Source: Teratosphaeria epicoccoides
Lineage: Eukaryota; Ascomycota; Dothideomycetes; Mycosphaerellales; Teratosphaeriaceae
Direction of reading: 5' to 3'
Length of the DNA: 64,000 nucleotides
Assembly (NCBI GenBank): GCA_021401465.1
Contig: JADDMT010000066.1
Span: 1-64,000 of the forward strand
Each line of letters begins with the position of its first letter. Position 1 is the first letter of the stretch. The translations under genes were made by a program, and so were the position numbers. Below the pieces are notes generated by a model. It was not told where the DNA came from. It saw nothing but the letters and a program-made list of their open reading frames with translations, and did not search any database. Below are positions 11,197 to 21,404 of this stretch, one piece after another.

Positions 11197-11960
11197 TCAC
11201 GGTGTGGTCGCCCTTGAGCAGCAATCGAGTGCTCCTGTGGGCAGCTTAGCCGGCGAGTCGTTACCTTGGAAATCCTCGAAGAAGCGGCGGAAGTCTAGCC
11301 TAGTGTAACCGGTTCTGGTACCATCGTTGATGCGAGGTTTCGAAGCGTCACTATTGTAGCCCCCATATCTAGTCGGCTGCGTAGGCCCTGCGGCATACCT
11401 AGGCCGGTCGTCGATCTCTGGCCCAACCGTGCCAACAGCATTGTTCGGCCTGTCAAATGATCCGGGATGGCCATACAATCCAGGGTTGAGATGATGATGA
11501 TAACTGGCGGCAGGAAGGCAATGTTGGTTGGGCCTTTGCGGTCGTGGCGATGGCCTTGCTGCGTGGCATCGGGAGCCTGACCGCCCGTGGGAAAAGCTTG
11601 CTGATGGGCATCGAAGGCCTGGACTTTCGTGTAGCAGAAGTCGCTCCGCATGCCCGTTCCCGGCTGCTGCCAATTGCAGTACTCGCACACTGGCGGATCT
11701 TGTCCAGGCTGCGACGGGAACCTGTCTGCGTCTTGGATACGAGCCGGCACGCTGCCGACATTCGCGTTGACAGCAACCAGTTCATTGCGTGTCAGTGTAA
11801 TTCATACGAGCCGAAATACTGCTAACATCCGCATTGACAGCGGCTGTTCCATTGCGTGTCGCCATCAGCTCGTTCTGCAAGCGGTCGGTCCCCTACTCGC
11901 GGCTCACAGTATGCGCACACGCATTGCTGAACCACTTCACGGGTCTCTGGTCAAGCCCTT
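11197..11960 (-). pseudogene. Decayed Gln/Pro-rich, Cys-containing gene, frameshifted
   Basis: The minus strand reads like protein but changes frame. An upstream frame contains DPPVCEYCNWQQPGTG, a CxxC pair in a Gln/Pro-rich context, and a second frame downstream continues with LYGHPGSFDRPNNAVGTVG and ends TGYTRLDFRRFFEDFQ. The change of frame near 11,480-11,520 has no obvious intron signals. I do not recognise the family. Overlapping frames on the other strand are judged to be shadows. Confidence 0.3.
11739..11872. repeat. 67-bp tandem duplication, two diverged copies
   Basis: Copies starting ACGAGCC at 11739 and 11806 share GACATTCGC/AACATCCGC, GTTGACAGC/ATTGACAGC and CATTGCGTGTC at matching positions. 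On the minus strand they encode the related peptides AVNANVGSVPAR and AVNADVSSISAR, suggesting an old in-gene duplication. Confidence 0.6.
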
Positions 11961-12029
11961 CTGAACTGTGGGCGATGTGATGCCGGGATGCTTTGTCCTG
12001 GTTGAGGCCAGCTACGCGTTAGGAGAGCA

Positions 12030-12190
12030 ATATCTCTATACAGGCGACGTTCTTCTTAGCGGCTTGCTGTGCTGCCTATTGGGCACAGGAGAACCCGAGT
12101 TCCCGCTTTTCCTGAGCCGCTGCCAAGTCAGATTCGAGGCGGATCTTTTCGGTGAAGTTGAGAGAGACGTCGCAGGTGGTTGTCTAAGGC
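12030..12190 (-). pseudogene. Coiled-coil-like coding remnant
   Basis: A minus-strand frame reads FTEKIRLESDLAAAQEKREL, then after one in-frame TAG continues AAQQAAKKNVACIE. The Ala/Glu/Lys pattern fits an amphipathic helix. No start, splice site or family could be assigned; it may belong to the same dead gene as the remnant at 11197-11960. Confidence 0.25.
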
Positions 12191-12314
12191 ACTAGACTGG
12201 AGCGACCGAGTGATGTCCTCCGTACCGCAAGAATCGAGCCCCGCATGTCTGGTACGATAAACAAGGACGAGCGACGGGTGCAAAGTATTCGATCACGCGT
12301 CTAGTTGGTGGGTT

Positions 12315-13240
12315 GTGGTTTTGCATGATGTCCTCCAGGGCGGTCTAGTCTCGCACGTATGTCGCCCTCCGAACGGTCGCTCGCGAGGATTTGCCCGAAG
12401 CTTTCACGATGACGAGGGCATATTTCAGCATAGCGCCGTTGACGTTACCCTGCGGACAACAGTAAGTGGTGTTGAAGGTAACGCGGCACAGATAATATGC
12501 TCTAATTCAATAGAACACCTTCTCTGGCAAAGCCTCGTACAACGCATCATCGCTAGCGTCTCGACTGAATTGCGACGTGAAAGCAAGCAGAAGGCGGGCG
12601 TCGAGGGTTCCGTAGGAGAGGCTTTCGCGTGCGCAGAGCCTAATGAGCTTGTCTTTCGCCTTGGTGGACCAGGTGATCTTGGTGTCGGCCCTTACGTTTC
12701 CATAAGTCTGTTCATAGACAGTAGTAGCGGGAGGCAATAGCTCCCCAGATGAACGGCTTGCCTTACTATGATGGTCTACCGCCCTTATAGCGTGGCTGAA
12801 ATGCCCGTGAGGTCGTGCTAGGGGGTTCGTCGCGAGCAGATATATCTGAGTGCAGCGAGCCTGACGATGTGATCGCTTTACGGCAAAAGAAGTTATCGAC
12901 GCGATGAACAAGTTGGAGAGGTTCTGCGTGTGAGCCCGGAAGGACTTGGACTTGCGTGCACAGACGAGACACGTTGCATAGGACGGTCGATGCCACAGAG
13001 CAGGATGAAGCAGATGAGACTATCGAGCAAGAGGCGGTAGACGGAGTGGCGCGTGCCATCGTCCGCCTCGACACTTTGAAGGCGGTCCCGGCAGTCCAGA
13101 AGTGTACGAGGAGCAGTGTCGACAGACAAGATGGCCGGCGTGTTAGGTCAGGGTCAAGTCGCTCGAGGCTGTCAATTAGAAGCTTAAGAGCACGAACATT
13201 CGAGTGGGAGACCATCAAGCAGAGGACCAGAAGAATCAAT
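12315..13240 (-). pseudogene. Unidentified coding remnant(s), several frames
   Basis: Minus-strand stretches look coding, notably one within 12507-12720 with KITWSTKAKDKLIRLCARE and an acidic, helix-like continuation, and another within 12300-12460 containing MLKYALVIVKAS. A CxxC-containing segment (CLVCARKS) lies near 12950. They do not share one frame and I could not connect them with introns. They look like fragments of one or two decayed genes; no family is assigned. Confidence 0.25.
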
Positions 13241-13572
13241 ACGGGGGTGGTGTGATGCGCTGCTGGTGGAGGACCATGCGCTTATCCACGTCGCTTGATC
13301 CAGACGTTTTGGCTCATACCTCCCGCCTTGCCACTCCATCATCTTCCGTCGCCTCAAAGGGACCGATATGGACGACCATGTCTATCTCTGTGACTTTTGT
13401 TCAAATACAGGTAGGGGGATGTAAGTCATGATCGGCTACTACATGAACTTTCCTTGGCGGCTGCTCCCGAGATGGCGGGGCAACAGGAATTGCGAACAAC
13501 AGTAACAACAATGACGACAGTAAGAAACATTACTTGGGAGGAAGATACCCGTGACATGAATATTATGCCTTG

Positions 13573-15010
13573 ATGGATTTATTGGCCTGGCTTAACGGCA
13601 TTTCTGGGCCACGTCTCCCTCTCACCGCCGTCAGCCCCAACATATGCAAGCGCAAGCGTCGTGCGGCGGACGACCCCATGGTCCTGATGAACAAGCGGCA
13701 GCGACAGCAAGAAGATCCCGATTTCCTGGCCGAATTTTCAACTCATCGCCCCGATATGGTAATGGTCATGAACACGAGAGACGATGACGACAGCAATGAC
13801 TACGAAGATGACCAGCCGACACCCACCGCTCCCCGCCGTCGATTGAGGGACATTCCGCCATTGGCGAGCCCGGCTGCCTCGACGCGCGCCATGTCAGACG
13901 AGCTTACGCGGGCACGATATAGCCAGAGGTCGTCTCAGTCTTCGTCGTCCTCGTGCACGAGTGGGAAACGCAGCAGGCGGACACCGAGCCCGACCAAGTT
14001 AGCGGAGCTCTCAGGCATCACGGAAGAGAACATTTCGACACTTGCCCGATTGCCAGTCGCGCTTCGCGGTCTTGTACAGGCAGCTAAGCAGCACGCGGCT
14101 GCTCGGCACCTCGTGGATGCCGCCAGTCAGGTTCGTAGAAGGGTTCGTAGGCGCTGGTCGTCCATGCTGATGAGGCGCAGGAGACGGCGGCGCGGCTCAG
14201 TGAAGACCTGGATGGAGAACATGACCTGTTCGCCTCCGACTCGCTTCCTGACTCTCCTCTACCTCTGGCCGAGTTGACCGCCATCGTGGAGACAGCATGC
14301 GAGAACGTGCGCAAGGGCCGGTCAGAGCCAGCATGGAACATGTCGGTGCATTACCCTTTGCTTGACATTGCGAGGCGGACAAGCAGCGTGCGAGATCAAG
14401 TAAGCGTGGAAGTCTTGTAGGTCCCCTCATCTCCTACTACTCGTGTCACACGTCTGACGGTTCGGCTAGGACAAGCGTGTCCATTGACCCCCCATCCCTC
14501 ATTTCACAGAGCCACGGCTCGCGCAAAGTCGATTTTGGCATCTGCCTCCTCCTTGACCCCGCTATCGCCACCGCACTACAATCCCGCAACATCTCCACCC
14601 TCAATCAAACCCTGTACACCCCGATTCGCTATGCCCCACTCTCCGTTTCCATTGAAACAAAACCCGACGACGCGATGCCGCTCGGCAAAGTGCAGCTGGC
14701 GACTTGGCTGCAAGCCCAGACGCGAAAATTGCGCCATCTGCTCTCACAGACCGGTCGACCGAACGCGCTGTCGTGCGCGCTCCCACCTCTGCCGCTCCTG
14801 CTCGTCCATGGGCATGAATGGACGTTCCTGGTGTACGAAGATCGAGGGGATCGCGAAGCAGTAGTGTGGACCAAGGTAGTGGTCGGATCGACCGCGACGG
14901 TGTTAGGGGCGTACCAGGTTGTTAGGTTTCTGCAGTATTTGATGCAATGGACGGCGGGTGAGTTCAAATCGTGGTGGGATGAGTTCATTTTGCGATACCT
15001 GGCGGGGTGA
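13573..15010 (+). CDS. PD-(D/E)XK nuclease-like protein, probably with intron(s)
   Basis: It starts at ATG 13573 and ends at TGA 15008-15010, about 460 residues. The N-terminus (MDLLAWLNGI, then a basic KRKRR patch and an acidic, Ser-rich low-complexity region) and the C-terminal half match the layout of the fungal PD-(D/E)XK nuclease-like domain family. The C-terminal half has KVDFG, SIETK with the E-x-K catalytic pair, LPLLLVHGHEWTFLVYEDR and WWDEFILRYL. A 53-bp intron fits well at 14417-14469: GTAGGT donor, CTGAC branch site, CTAG acceptor, restoring the frame as VEVL/TSVSID. A second frame change between about 14074 and 14150 needs an intron I cannot place confidently, or is a frameshift. 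No RIP is seen. Function in the host is unknown; such genes are often multicopy and near repeats. Confidence 0.72.
14417..14469 (+). other. Spliceosomal intron in the PD-(D/E)XK gene
   Basis: The 53 bp begin GTAGGT and end CTGACGGTTCGGCTAG. Removal joins exon bases TT to G to make a Leu codon and puts the nuclease-like domain in frame with the preceding exon, which otherwise hits TAG at 14418-14420. A longer alternative (GTAAGC at 14400 to TTTCACAG at 14509) keeps frame too but has a distant branch site. Confidence 0.65.
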
Positions 15011-15917
15011 CGAACATTCGTGCTGGATATTAGCCTAGCTATTCACCTACCGTCTACCCCATCTCCGCGCGGCCCTTTCCCACTGACAGGCAAAACGATC
15101 ACAAGGTGTCGCCACGGCCGACATTCGTTACGTGCGGTTGCGCAACAATTAAAGGTAGAGAGGTGCATTCGCTATAGTTACTCACATCATGAGACTGCTG
15201 CAGGACAGCGGCTTTTGTCGATTGAAAATGGGCCTTTGATTATCGCATCGTGTCCTCACCTCCACACAGCTCGAAGTTTCCAATTTGCTTCTGACAGTCT
15301 GAGAGCGTTCGCGAGCATCAGCATGGTATGGGCACTCCTAGCACCAGCGTTCGACTCAACCTTGATCGCCCTCCCCGCCGTCGCACATCATCTCAGAGCC
15401 TGCACACTGCGTAGTGTACACCTTCAGACACACGCCCCTAGAGCCCCGCGCCACCAACACCATTCACCTCCTAAAGTCCTGCGCTTCATCCTCAATGACT
15501 TTGTCATCGGCTCGTCACCAGGAAGTGGACGGCCTAGGTGGAAAACGCCAATCTGCGAGAAATTGTAGCGGCGATCGTGAGGGAACAGCAGATTTAGCAG
15601 CTTGATGTTTCAAGGGACGGTGCGTAGGCAGTAGCTATCTTGCGGCCCAAGCAACGTTCGCGGAACATCGATCAGTACCGACACCTCCGGGAGGATGGCG
15701 TCAGCTGGAATGTGAGCTAGCGAACATGTGTGTGTTTATGCATATTGTCCCCTGGTTGACGTGGTGCTACTCGCCTTAGCGCACACACAGCAATATACAA
15801 TGGCTTGCCTGACTTAGCAAAGCCCCAGGCCTCGAGAACATGCAAAGTCAAGTCAAAGAAGATAAGATCTAGTGTTGCTGGCTTCTACATAGTCGTGGAT
15901 GTTGTTACGCTCTTTTC
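15011..15917. other. Gene-poor stretch with one short coding-like remnant
   Basis: No full gene is seen. On the + strand near 15539-15597 a frame reads ENANLREIVAAIVREQQ, which looks like the end of an amphipathic helix in a larger protein, and continues after a TAG. Family unknown. The rest is without recognisable features. Confidence 0.35.
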
Positions 15918-16350
15918 ATGTGGAGAAAGTGGCAGTTTGTGGCGCTTGGCTTACGCATACCAAGAACTTTGCCACTTTCTGCCACTACATCCTTACTGCT
16001 TGATCTGCCGCTATACAGTGCAGCTTTCAATATCACGTGCACCTGCACTGTCCTCGCTCTCGAGCATTATGGCAGATCTTGGCGGTAATTGTCTACGCTC
16101 TCACTCTGCGCATACTGAGATCGGACATTTATGGCGTGTCACGCGTGTATGAATCAAGCGCCAGGAACTGCCACTTTTTGCACATGGACAGTGGGCGTTC
16201 GTGGGGATCGACCGAAGCGCCATAGACTGCCCTCTCCACACAAAAAGTGGTAGCTTTTGGTGTGTATAACTCGGGCCCCATGAACTGCCATTTTCTTCAC
16301 ACAGAAAGTGGTCATCCTGAGCGCAAGAACTTGCCGCTTTTTGCACAAAG
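15918..16350. repeat. Cluster of short alternating inverted repeats around AAGTGGCA/TGCCACTTT
   Basis: At least seven copies of a roughly 20-25 bp module with core TGCCACTTT or its complement occur in both orientations: about 15925 (AGAAAGTGGCAG), 15970 (TTTGCCACTTTCTGCC), 16170 (ACTGCCACTTTTTGCAC), 16238 (CACAAAAAGTGGTAGC), 16283 (ACTGCCATTTTCTTCAC), 16300 (CACAGAAAGTGGTC) and 16330 (TTGCCGCTTTTTGCAC). The pair at 15920-15990 forms a good hairpin. Open frames here are artefacts of the repeat. Confidence 0.65.
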
Positions 16351-17500
16351 AGGTACTAAGCGTCTGTGCAGGCTACAAAGCCGGAGCAAGCGACGAGTGA
16401 TTACAGCCCGTCGACGCAGACTTACATTAATTCCAAGTGTTGCAGTCAAGCAGCGCATCTTAAGTCGCTTGGTTCTTCTACTGCTGAAGACTTGCACGCC
16501 GCTCACCACGCAGGAAGATTGCCACCTCGTAGTCGCACTCACGTCTTCTGATCGTCCATCTACCACCAACTACCTTTCCCAGCATGATATTACCAGCGAA
16601 ACACATTCCGGTACTTTCGCTGTCGTCCCCCGACACGACGCCGACGTAGTTCTGCCTGGACAAGAGCACAGTCTGTCTTCGCTCGTTACGCACTGCTATC
16701 ATAAAATCTGGAAGATGTGAGAAAAGGCCCCTTAGGTGGAGGGCGACCTGTGGCAGGCAGCACGACGGGAGAATAGAGATACAGTACGCAACACCAGGGA
16801 AGGGCCACAGGCAAGATCTGCGGAGCTGAGTCGGCTGGTAGGCAGCTTGAATGACACAGCACTAGCTCAAGATGAAGAATCATCATACAAGCGAGTTTCG
16901 TACCTGACCAAGCCTAAGATGATGGGATAAAAACCATGCACACTGTCACTGTCCTGGACTAAGCTCTGTCGCCGTCTCGACCAAGCGCAGTCGCCGTCCT
17001 CGATGAGCCGCAGACGCCATTCTTCGCTCCGTCTAGGGGCAGGCGCTCTCCTGACCTCCCTCTGACTAGTGGCAGACACTGTCTTCGACAATGACCTCAG
17101 AACTCCGCCAGTCACGCGTGTCGATTACGGATACCACGTCAAGCCACAGGCCTCGCGCACTGCACTTGTTCGTAAGAGCGCCTCTCTTGGCACACTGTCC
17201 GCCTACGATTTGCTTGTCAGTCATCGTCCCAGGATGCAGCTGGAGCAATTAGAGAGCAGGAGCGCAAGCATCGGGAGCGAGAGCCCAAAAGCCTCTAGGG
17301 AATCTGTGAGCAAGAAGGGCTTGGAGAGGCGCTGATAGGGAGAGAGGCAGAGCTGCTCCATCGTCTCGCAGCAAGACCTCGTCGAAGTCAAAGATGAAAG
17401 ACTGCATGACGCAGTCGTCAGGGACAAGCATACGGTGGCGCAGATCATGCAAGCACTTCAGAACTCCCCAGCTGCCGACCTCTCATTATCAGTGAAGAGC
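16351..17500. other. No supported gene
   Basis: Several short open frames overlap on both strands. A + frame just before 17335 ends with a Ser/Lys/Glu-rich peptide, and a frame across 17396-17494 reads LHDAVVRDKHTVAQIMQALQ before a TAG; both could be coiled-coil debris. I cannot assign a gene. Confidence 0.35.
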
Positions 17501-17899
17501 TAGAACCCTCGAGGAGCTGGAACACTTGAGGTCCTCCGCTTCTTGCGTACCTCACCCGACCTCCACATATCTCCTAGGCTGCTATCGGCAGCGCCGTTTG
17601 GACATGGTCTATGAGCTTCCGCCGATAGTCTTCGCGCGAGGTTGCGCAAACTCGGGCGGCTCATCGGAAGGAATCGGGATTCACAAGAAAGTCTACTGTA
17701 GAGCGCTCCCAGTCAGAAAGCGGACTCTGGATCTAGGCGCTGCAAATACTGCCCGGGACGGGCTAAGGATTTGGTTTTTGGTCTTGCGCAAGAAGAAGCT
17801 CCAGCTTCTTGACACGATGCCACCAAGCTCAAGTGTAGCATTCTTTAGCAGCTACAGCGAGCGAGCGACAAAGAAGTGCGACCACGTGCCCAGCACTCT

Positions 17900-18500
17900 T
17901 GACTCTTCTCCAAGGCAGGACTGTATGCAGGTATTAGTCGAATCAGAGGCTGATCTGCAGTCGGTGCATGGCACCAAGACAGCATCTAAACCTTGGACTC
18001 GATGTCAACTTCAAGTATATGATCAATATCATCCACCCGCTGCCTGCATCAAGCAAATGTCTTTTGGCGCTGTTGTGCCTGTTTGCTTTGTTGGACATGC
18101 GCTGGCGCGTGCTTGCTTGACTTCCTCGATCGTCGCAAAGCGTCAGTGTTTGCTTTAGCGTAGCCTTTCTGAAATATCGGCACACTTGCAGGTCAGCTGC
18201 GAACGTCTTCAAGCTTGCCGTTTGAGAGACTGTTCCGTGCACTTCTTAATCTTGCTTGGTACACTTCTAACTGCGCCTGTAACTCGCATTCCATCTGTGG
18301 CAAGCGGGTCGAGGTCCTGACGTTCAGCCCTGGCGTTCGGTTCTAGCCTCCGACTTCTGTCTCAATGGCTCTATCCGATCACGCATACAGAGCTGTGCAT
18401 TTGCTGCATCAAGCTGAGCCTAGAAGCCAACAAGGAAGCGAGGGTCTGCTGTCCTAATCCATCTGCTGCCACCTTGGCAGCCTCTCCTGGAACAACTGCC
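17900..18500 (-). pseudogene. Decayed coiled-coil protein gene
   Basis: Successive minus-strand segments read like one long helical protein in shifting frames: AQLDAANAQLCMRDRIEPLR followed by QKSEARTERQ (around 18,420-18,320), MECELQAQLEVYQARLRSAR (18,292 downward) and HVQQSKQAQQRQKTFA (near 18,080-18,040). Gln/Arg/Leu heptad-like content is high. Stops and frame changes between segments indicate a dead gene. No family assigned. Confidence 0.35.
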
Positions 18501-18555
18501 ACAGGCTTATCACGCTCGACGACTCGCCTCATCGAACTTTCGAAGCCTTAACGCA

Positions 18556-18699
18556 ATGCTCTCGGCTGTCAATGCTCTCTGCTGTCAATGCTCTCTGCTG
18601 TCAATGCTCTCTGCTGTCAATGCTCTCTGCTGTCAATGCTCTCTGCTGTCAATGCTCTCTGCTGTCAATGCTCTCTGCTGTCAATGCTCTCGACTGTCG
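18556..18699. repeat. 16-bp tandem repeat, 9 copies
   Basis: The unit ATGCTCTCTGCTGTCA is repeated nine times; the first and last copies have substitutions (CTCGGC, CTCGAC) and the seven inner copies appear identical, which suggests recent expansion. Because 16 is not a multiple of 3, the 48-bp protein period on the + strand is open by chance, while the minus strand hits TGA every 48 bp. Confidence 0.95.
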
Positions 18700-18887
18700 A
18701 TGCACTTGGTAGGCATTCCTGAGGAGAATGGCGATTCCGCTGCAGGATCTTGACGGCCACAAATGTCGAAGCAGCCAAGAAACAAACATTGTTCTGTGTT
18801 TCAACTTTCTGTTGTACGCTCGTCCCGTCGAAGTTCTAACGGCAGTTGTGTTGTTGGCCCCAGTGGCTGCTCAGAGGACACATTTGG

Positions 18888-19139
18888 AAATACAAAGTTT
18901 GCGATAGTATTCTGCACCTAGACAAGAGCGACTGCGGCATGGGCCCAGAACAGGAGTTGAAGGAGATTGGCGACGCCTATGGTGTGCTGCAGGACCCAGA
19001 GAAGCGAAAGATCCACGATCAGTATGGCCAGGAGGGTCTCGAGCAAGGTGGTGGCATGGGCTTTGGGGTGGCTGCGGAGGACTCCCTTGCACAATTTCGC
19101 AGATTGTCTGAATTCGGACGGTCAGGCGGACATTTAGCT
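18888..19139 (+). pseudogene. DnaJ (Hsp40) J-domain fragment with HPD changed to HLD
   Basis: A + frame contains the second half of a J-domain and the start of a Gly-rich linker: ILHLDKS at about 18909-18929, ELKEIGDAYGVLQDPEKRK (about 18954-19010), HDQYGQEGLEQGGG, then AAEDSLAQF, which parallels AAEDLFAQF of type I (Ydj1-like) Hsp40s. The J-domain's HPD motif, needed to stimulate Hsp70 ATPase, reads HLD here. The first J-domain helix, the zinc-finger region and the substrate domain are missing. It is a gene fragment, presumably carried in by duplication. Confidence 0.75.
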
Positions 19140-20696
19140 GGAACAAATTGACCTTTAAATGCTTGATCAGTACAGGCAATGCTGCAAAATCTTGTCAGGC
19201 CGGTTTTGTCGCAACATCTTTCCAAGCCAGCTCACTTGTCACCCGTGTCTGCGCATTCATGCCGGACAGTGGTGCTAGCGTTGCGTCCCACACCTACCGA
19301 TGTCACAAATCCACGAGGTTTTATGTCCTTGGTAACGGCGCTCGGTGCAAGTGCAGCGGCTCCTCTTCTTGCTACTTTGGACTTCGCGTTGATGGCGGGC
19401 AACAGTCTCCCTAGCGCATCCACGCCGCGGTCGTTCCTCACCTCCGCCCACGCCGCGGTCATGCAACTCTGACGCCCCTTTCATTCCTCCTCCTAATTCT
19501 CACATCATATTCCTCTACACCGACTAGTCTCTTTGACAGCTATCCAAGAAGCCACGAGTTTTTGACAGCAGCTACATTTAATCTACTTAATGCAGACGCA
19601 CAACAACAGAAGACAGCCACGTTGTGCCATGACGAAGCGACTGGAGCCCGCCAGAAGCTGCTCATACTGGGCCTCTAGTATCATGATGACCAGCAGACCA
19701 GAAAGAATGCGCATTCTGCTGCTGTCAAACATGAGCGGATCCGACTTCAGCCTCCTCAGCTACCCTCCCCCAACCGGCGACCACATCGCTTGATTGACTG
19801 TCAGGATCACTGCTACACTCCGCTGCCCAGGAAACGCGACTTTTACTCTCGGAGGTTTGCCGAACCTGAGCAGCATCCAGCTAGCTTACAGGCGCAGGGG
19901 GGCAAAGAGGTGAGGCAGAGAGTATGAATCTCCTGAAGCGCCAGCCTGTGGAAATGATGTCCATGCCAATCAAATCGCGCATGGCTCGCCTTTCTGACTA
20001 CGTTTTTGTGGACATTTCTGCCCTGTCTCACGGTGAGCGCGCTATTAATTAGCTCACGAGCAAGACCATCCTCGACCGCGAGGTCTCTGTCTAGCTTGGC
20101 CGTAAGCATATTCCGGCCACGCCTGTTACTAGCGGTCCCGGGGCAATGCGCGCACACTGTCCAGAGGAACAGAGAGAAGGCTATTCAGGATCCAGACTAG
20201 ACCGCTTTGGAAACCATGCGGTGACAAGATCAGTTGACTGATGATCGACCTGGCCAAATCGCCTAGTATCGCTGCTCAAGGCCTCCCGTCAAAACATTGC
20301 CTGTCATCTGAGCGATCGGCTGATTGCAAGCCAAATGGCGTCGCAGATCTGGACGCCACAGATCGACTATTGGCGGGATGTTGAATGACGCAGCCAAGAT
20401 ACCTGTCGATTTTCGCCTCTTCGTACAACCTGAGAAGGGCAGATGCTAGTGACGCGAGACTGCAATCGGTGGGCCTCAAGCATCACTATTTGGATCCATT
20501 CACACGCAAGGCTTACGCCGCTAGCAAACTGTCGTCGTCGAGAATCAGTCAGCGATTCTTAGCAGCATAAATTTCAGACCGAGTCCGTCTAGTAAACATG
20601 TCGCTCGTCACCATAGCCGCAAGGTACGTAATTCGGGAGCACTATACATCATATAGGTTGGCTACTGCATGCTGTCTGCCAAAGACTCGATCATCT
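19140..20696. other. No supported gene
   Basis: Overlapping short open frames on both strands. The most protein-like is on the minus strand at about 20157-19950 (KLDRDLAVEDGLARELI). A minus frame near 20550-20480 reads EIYAAKNR and LILDDDSLLAA. None can be tied to a family or a gene model. Confidence 0.3.
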
Positions 20697-21130
20697 TCGA
20701 AATGATGTGGTTCTGCATGTGTACATGAAGACTTCTATCGCGCATAAATTCCGATCGTCAGCTTCTTCCACAAATTGAACTCTTCGGCGATGCTTAGATC
20801 GCTCCGCTCCTGCACTACGAGGCTCTTAATCACACGACAGATGTCTTGGTCGCCTAGTGGGAGCTTCAGAAATGCATTTAGCACAGCGAGACGTTTGGCG
20901 GTTATGCGGCTGGTACCATCGCTGGCTTTCCCGCCTTCACTCGCTGGAGCAGAGCTGCTGCTTGTTCTGTGGTGTATTGCTCAGGCGAAATTGCTTGATC
21001 AAACCTCAGCTTCCAGCTCTTCTCGTACTGCTGTGTGTTCGTTCGATGCAAGGCCTTCGTAAAACTCACTGCCTCAATATAAGGACTGCAGTCTGTTGGT
21101 TGTACCGCAGGCAGGACTCCGAGTCGCCAG
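20697..21130 (-). pseudogene. Unidentified coding remnant
   Basis: The minus strand reads EFYEGLASNEHTAVREELEA, then after two stops resumes in the same frame as TSRITAKRLAVLNAFLKLP and IKSLVVQERSDLSIAEEFN, ending at TAG. The 38-bp GT..AG interval between the halves (GTTTGATC to CACCACAG) is too short for a typical intron. It looks like an internal or C-terminal piece of a helical protein; family unknown. Confidence 0.35.
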
Positions 21131-21404
21131 CAGCTGCACAGGTTGAATCAGCGGTCCAGTTCTGCGTGCGCTGCGCCGTTGCATGTCGACTGATGAGCTA
21201 CGCGCTGGATGCGCTCGCAAGTCTGCAGCGACTGAACGCACGGCGGTCTATATGTGCCAATTAGTAAACGTGGGGGCGTCTTGGTTTTTCGACTTCGAGT
21301 CAAAACACCATATTGGCGCTATTATATTGCGATATCTATATCAATACTGCTCTAATCGTGTCAAAATCAGCCTTGATTTCACCATGCCTGCTCAAACAAT
21401 TAAC

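Noticed and set aside
14477..15010. Second PD-(D/E)XK segment as a separate gene starting near 14477
   Set aside because: There is no ATG there (the codon is GTG), and an intron at 14417-14469 joins it in frame to the upstream exon.
15918..16350. CRISPR-like array
   Set aside because: Modules differ in orientation and spacing, are degenerate, and the sequence is eukaryotic.
18556..18753. + frame of Leu/Ser/Cys repeats across the minisatellite
   Set aside because: The 16-bp unit makes an open 48-bp cycle by chance; there is no flanking coding sequence.
20857..21264. 135-codon + frame rich in Cys and Leu
   Set aside because: The opposite strand reads as a more plausible protein remnant, and the + frame has no domain or splice support.
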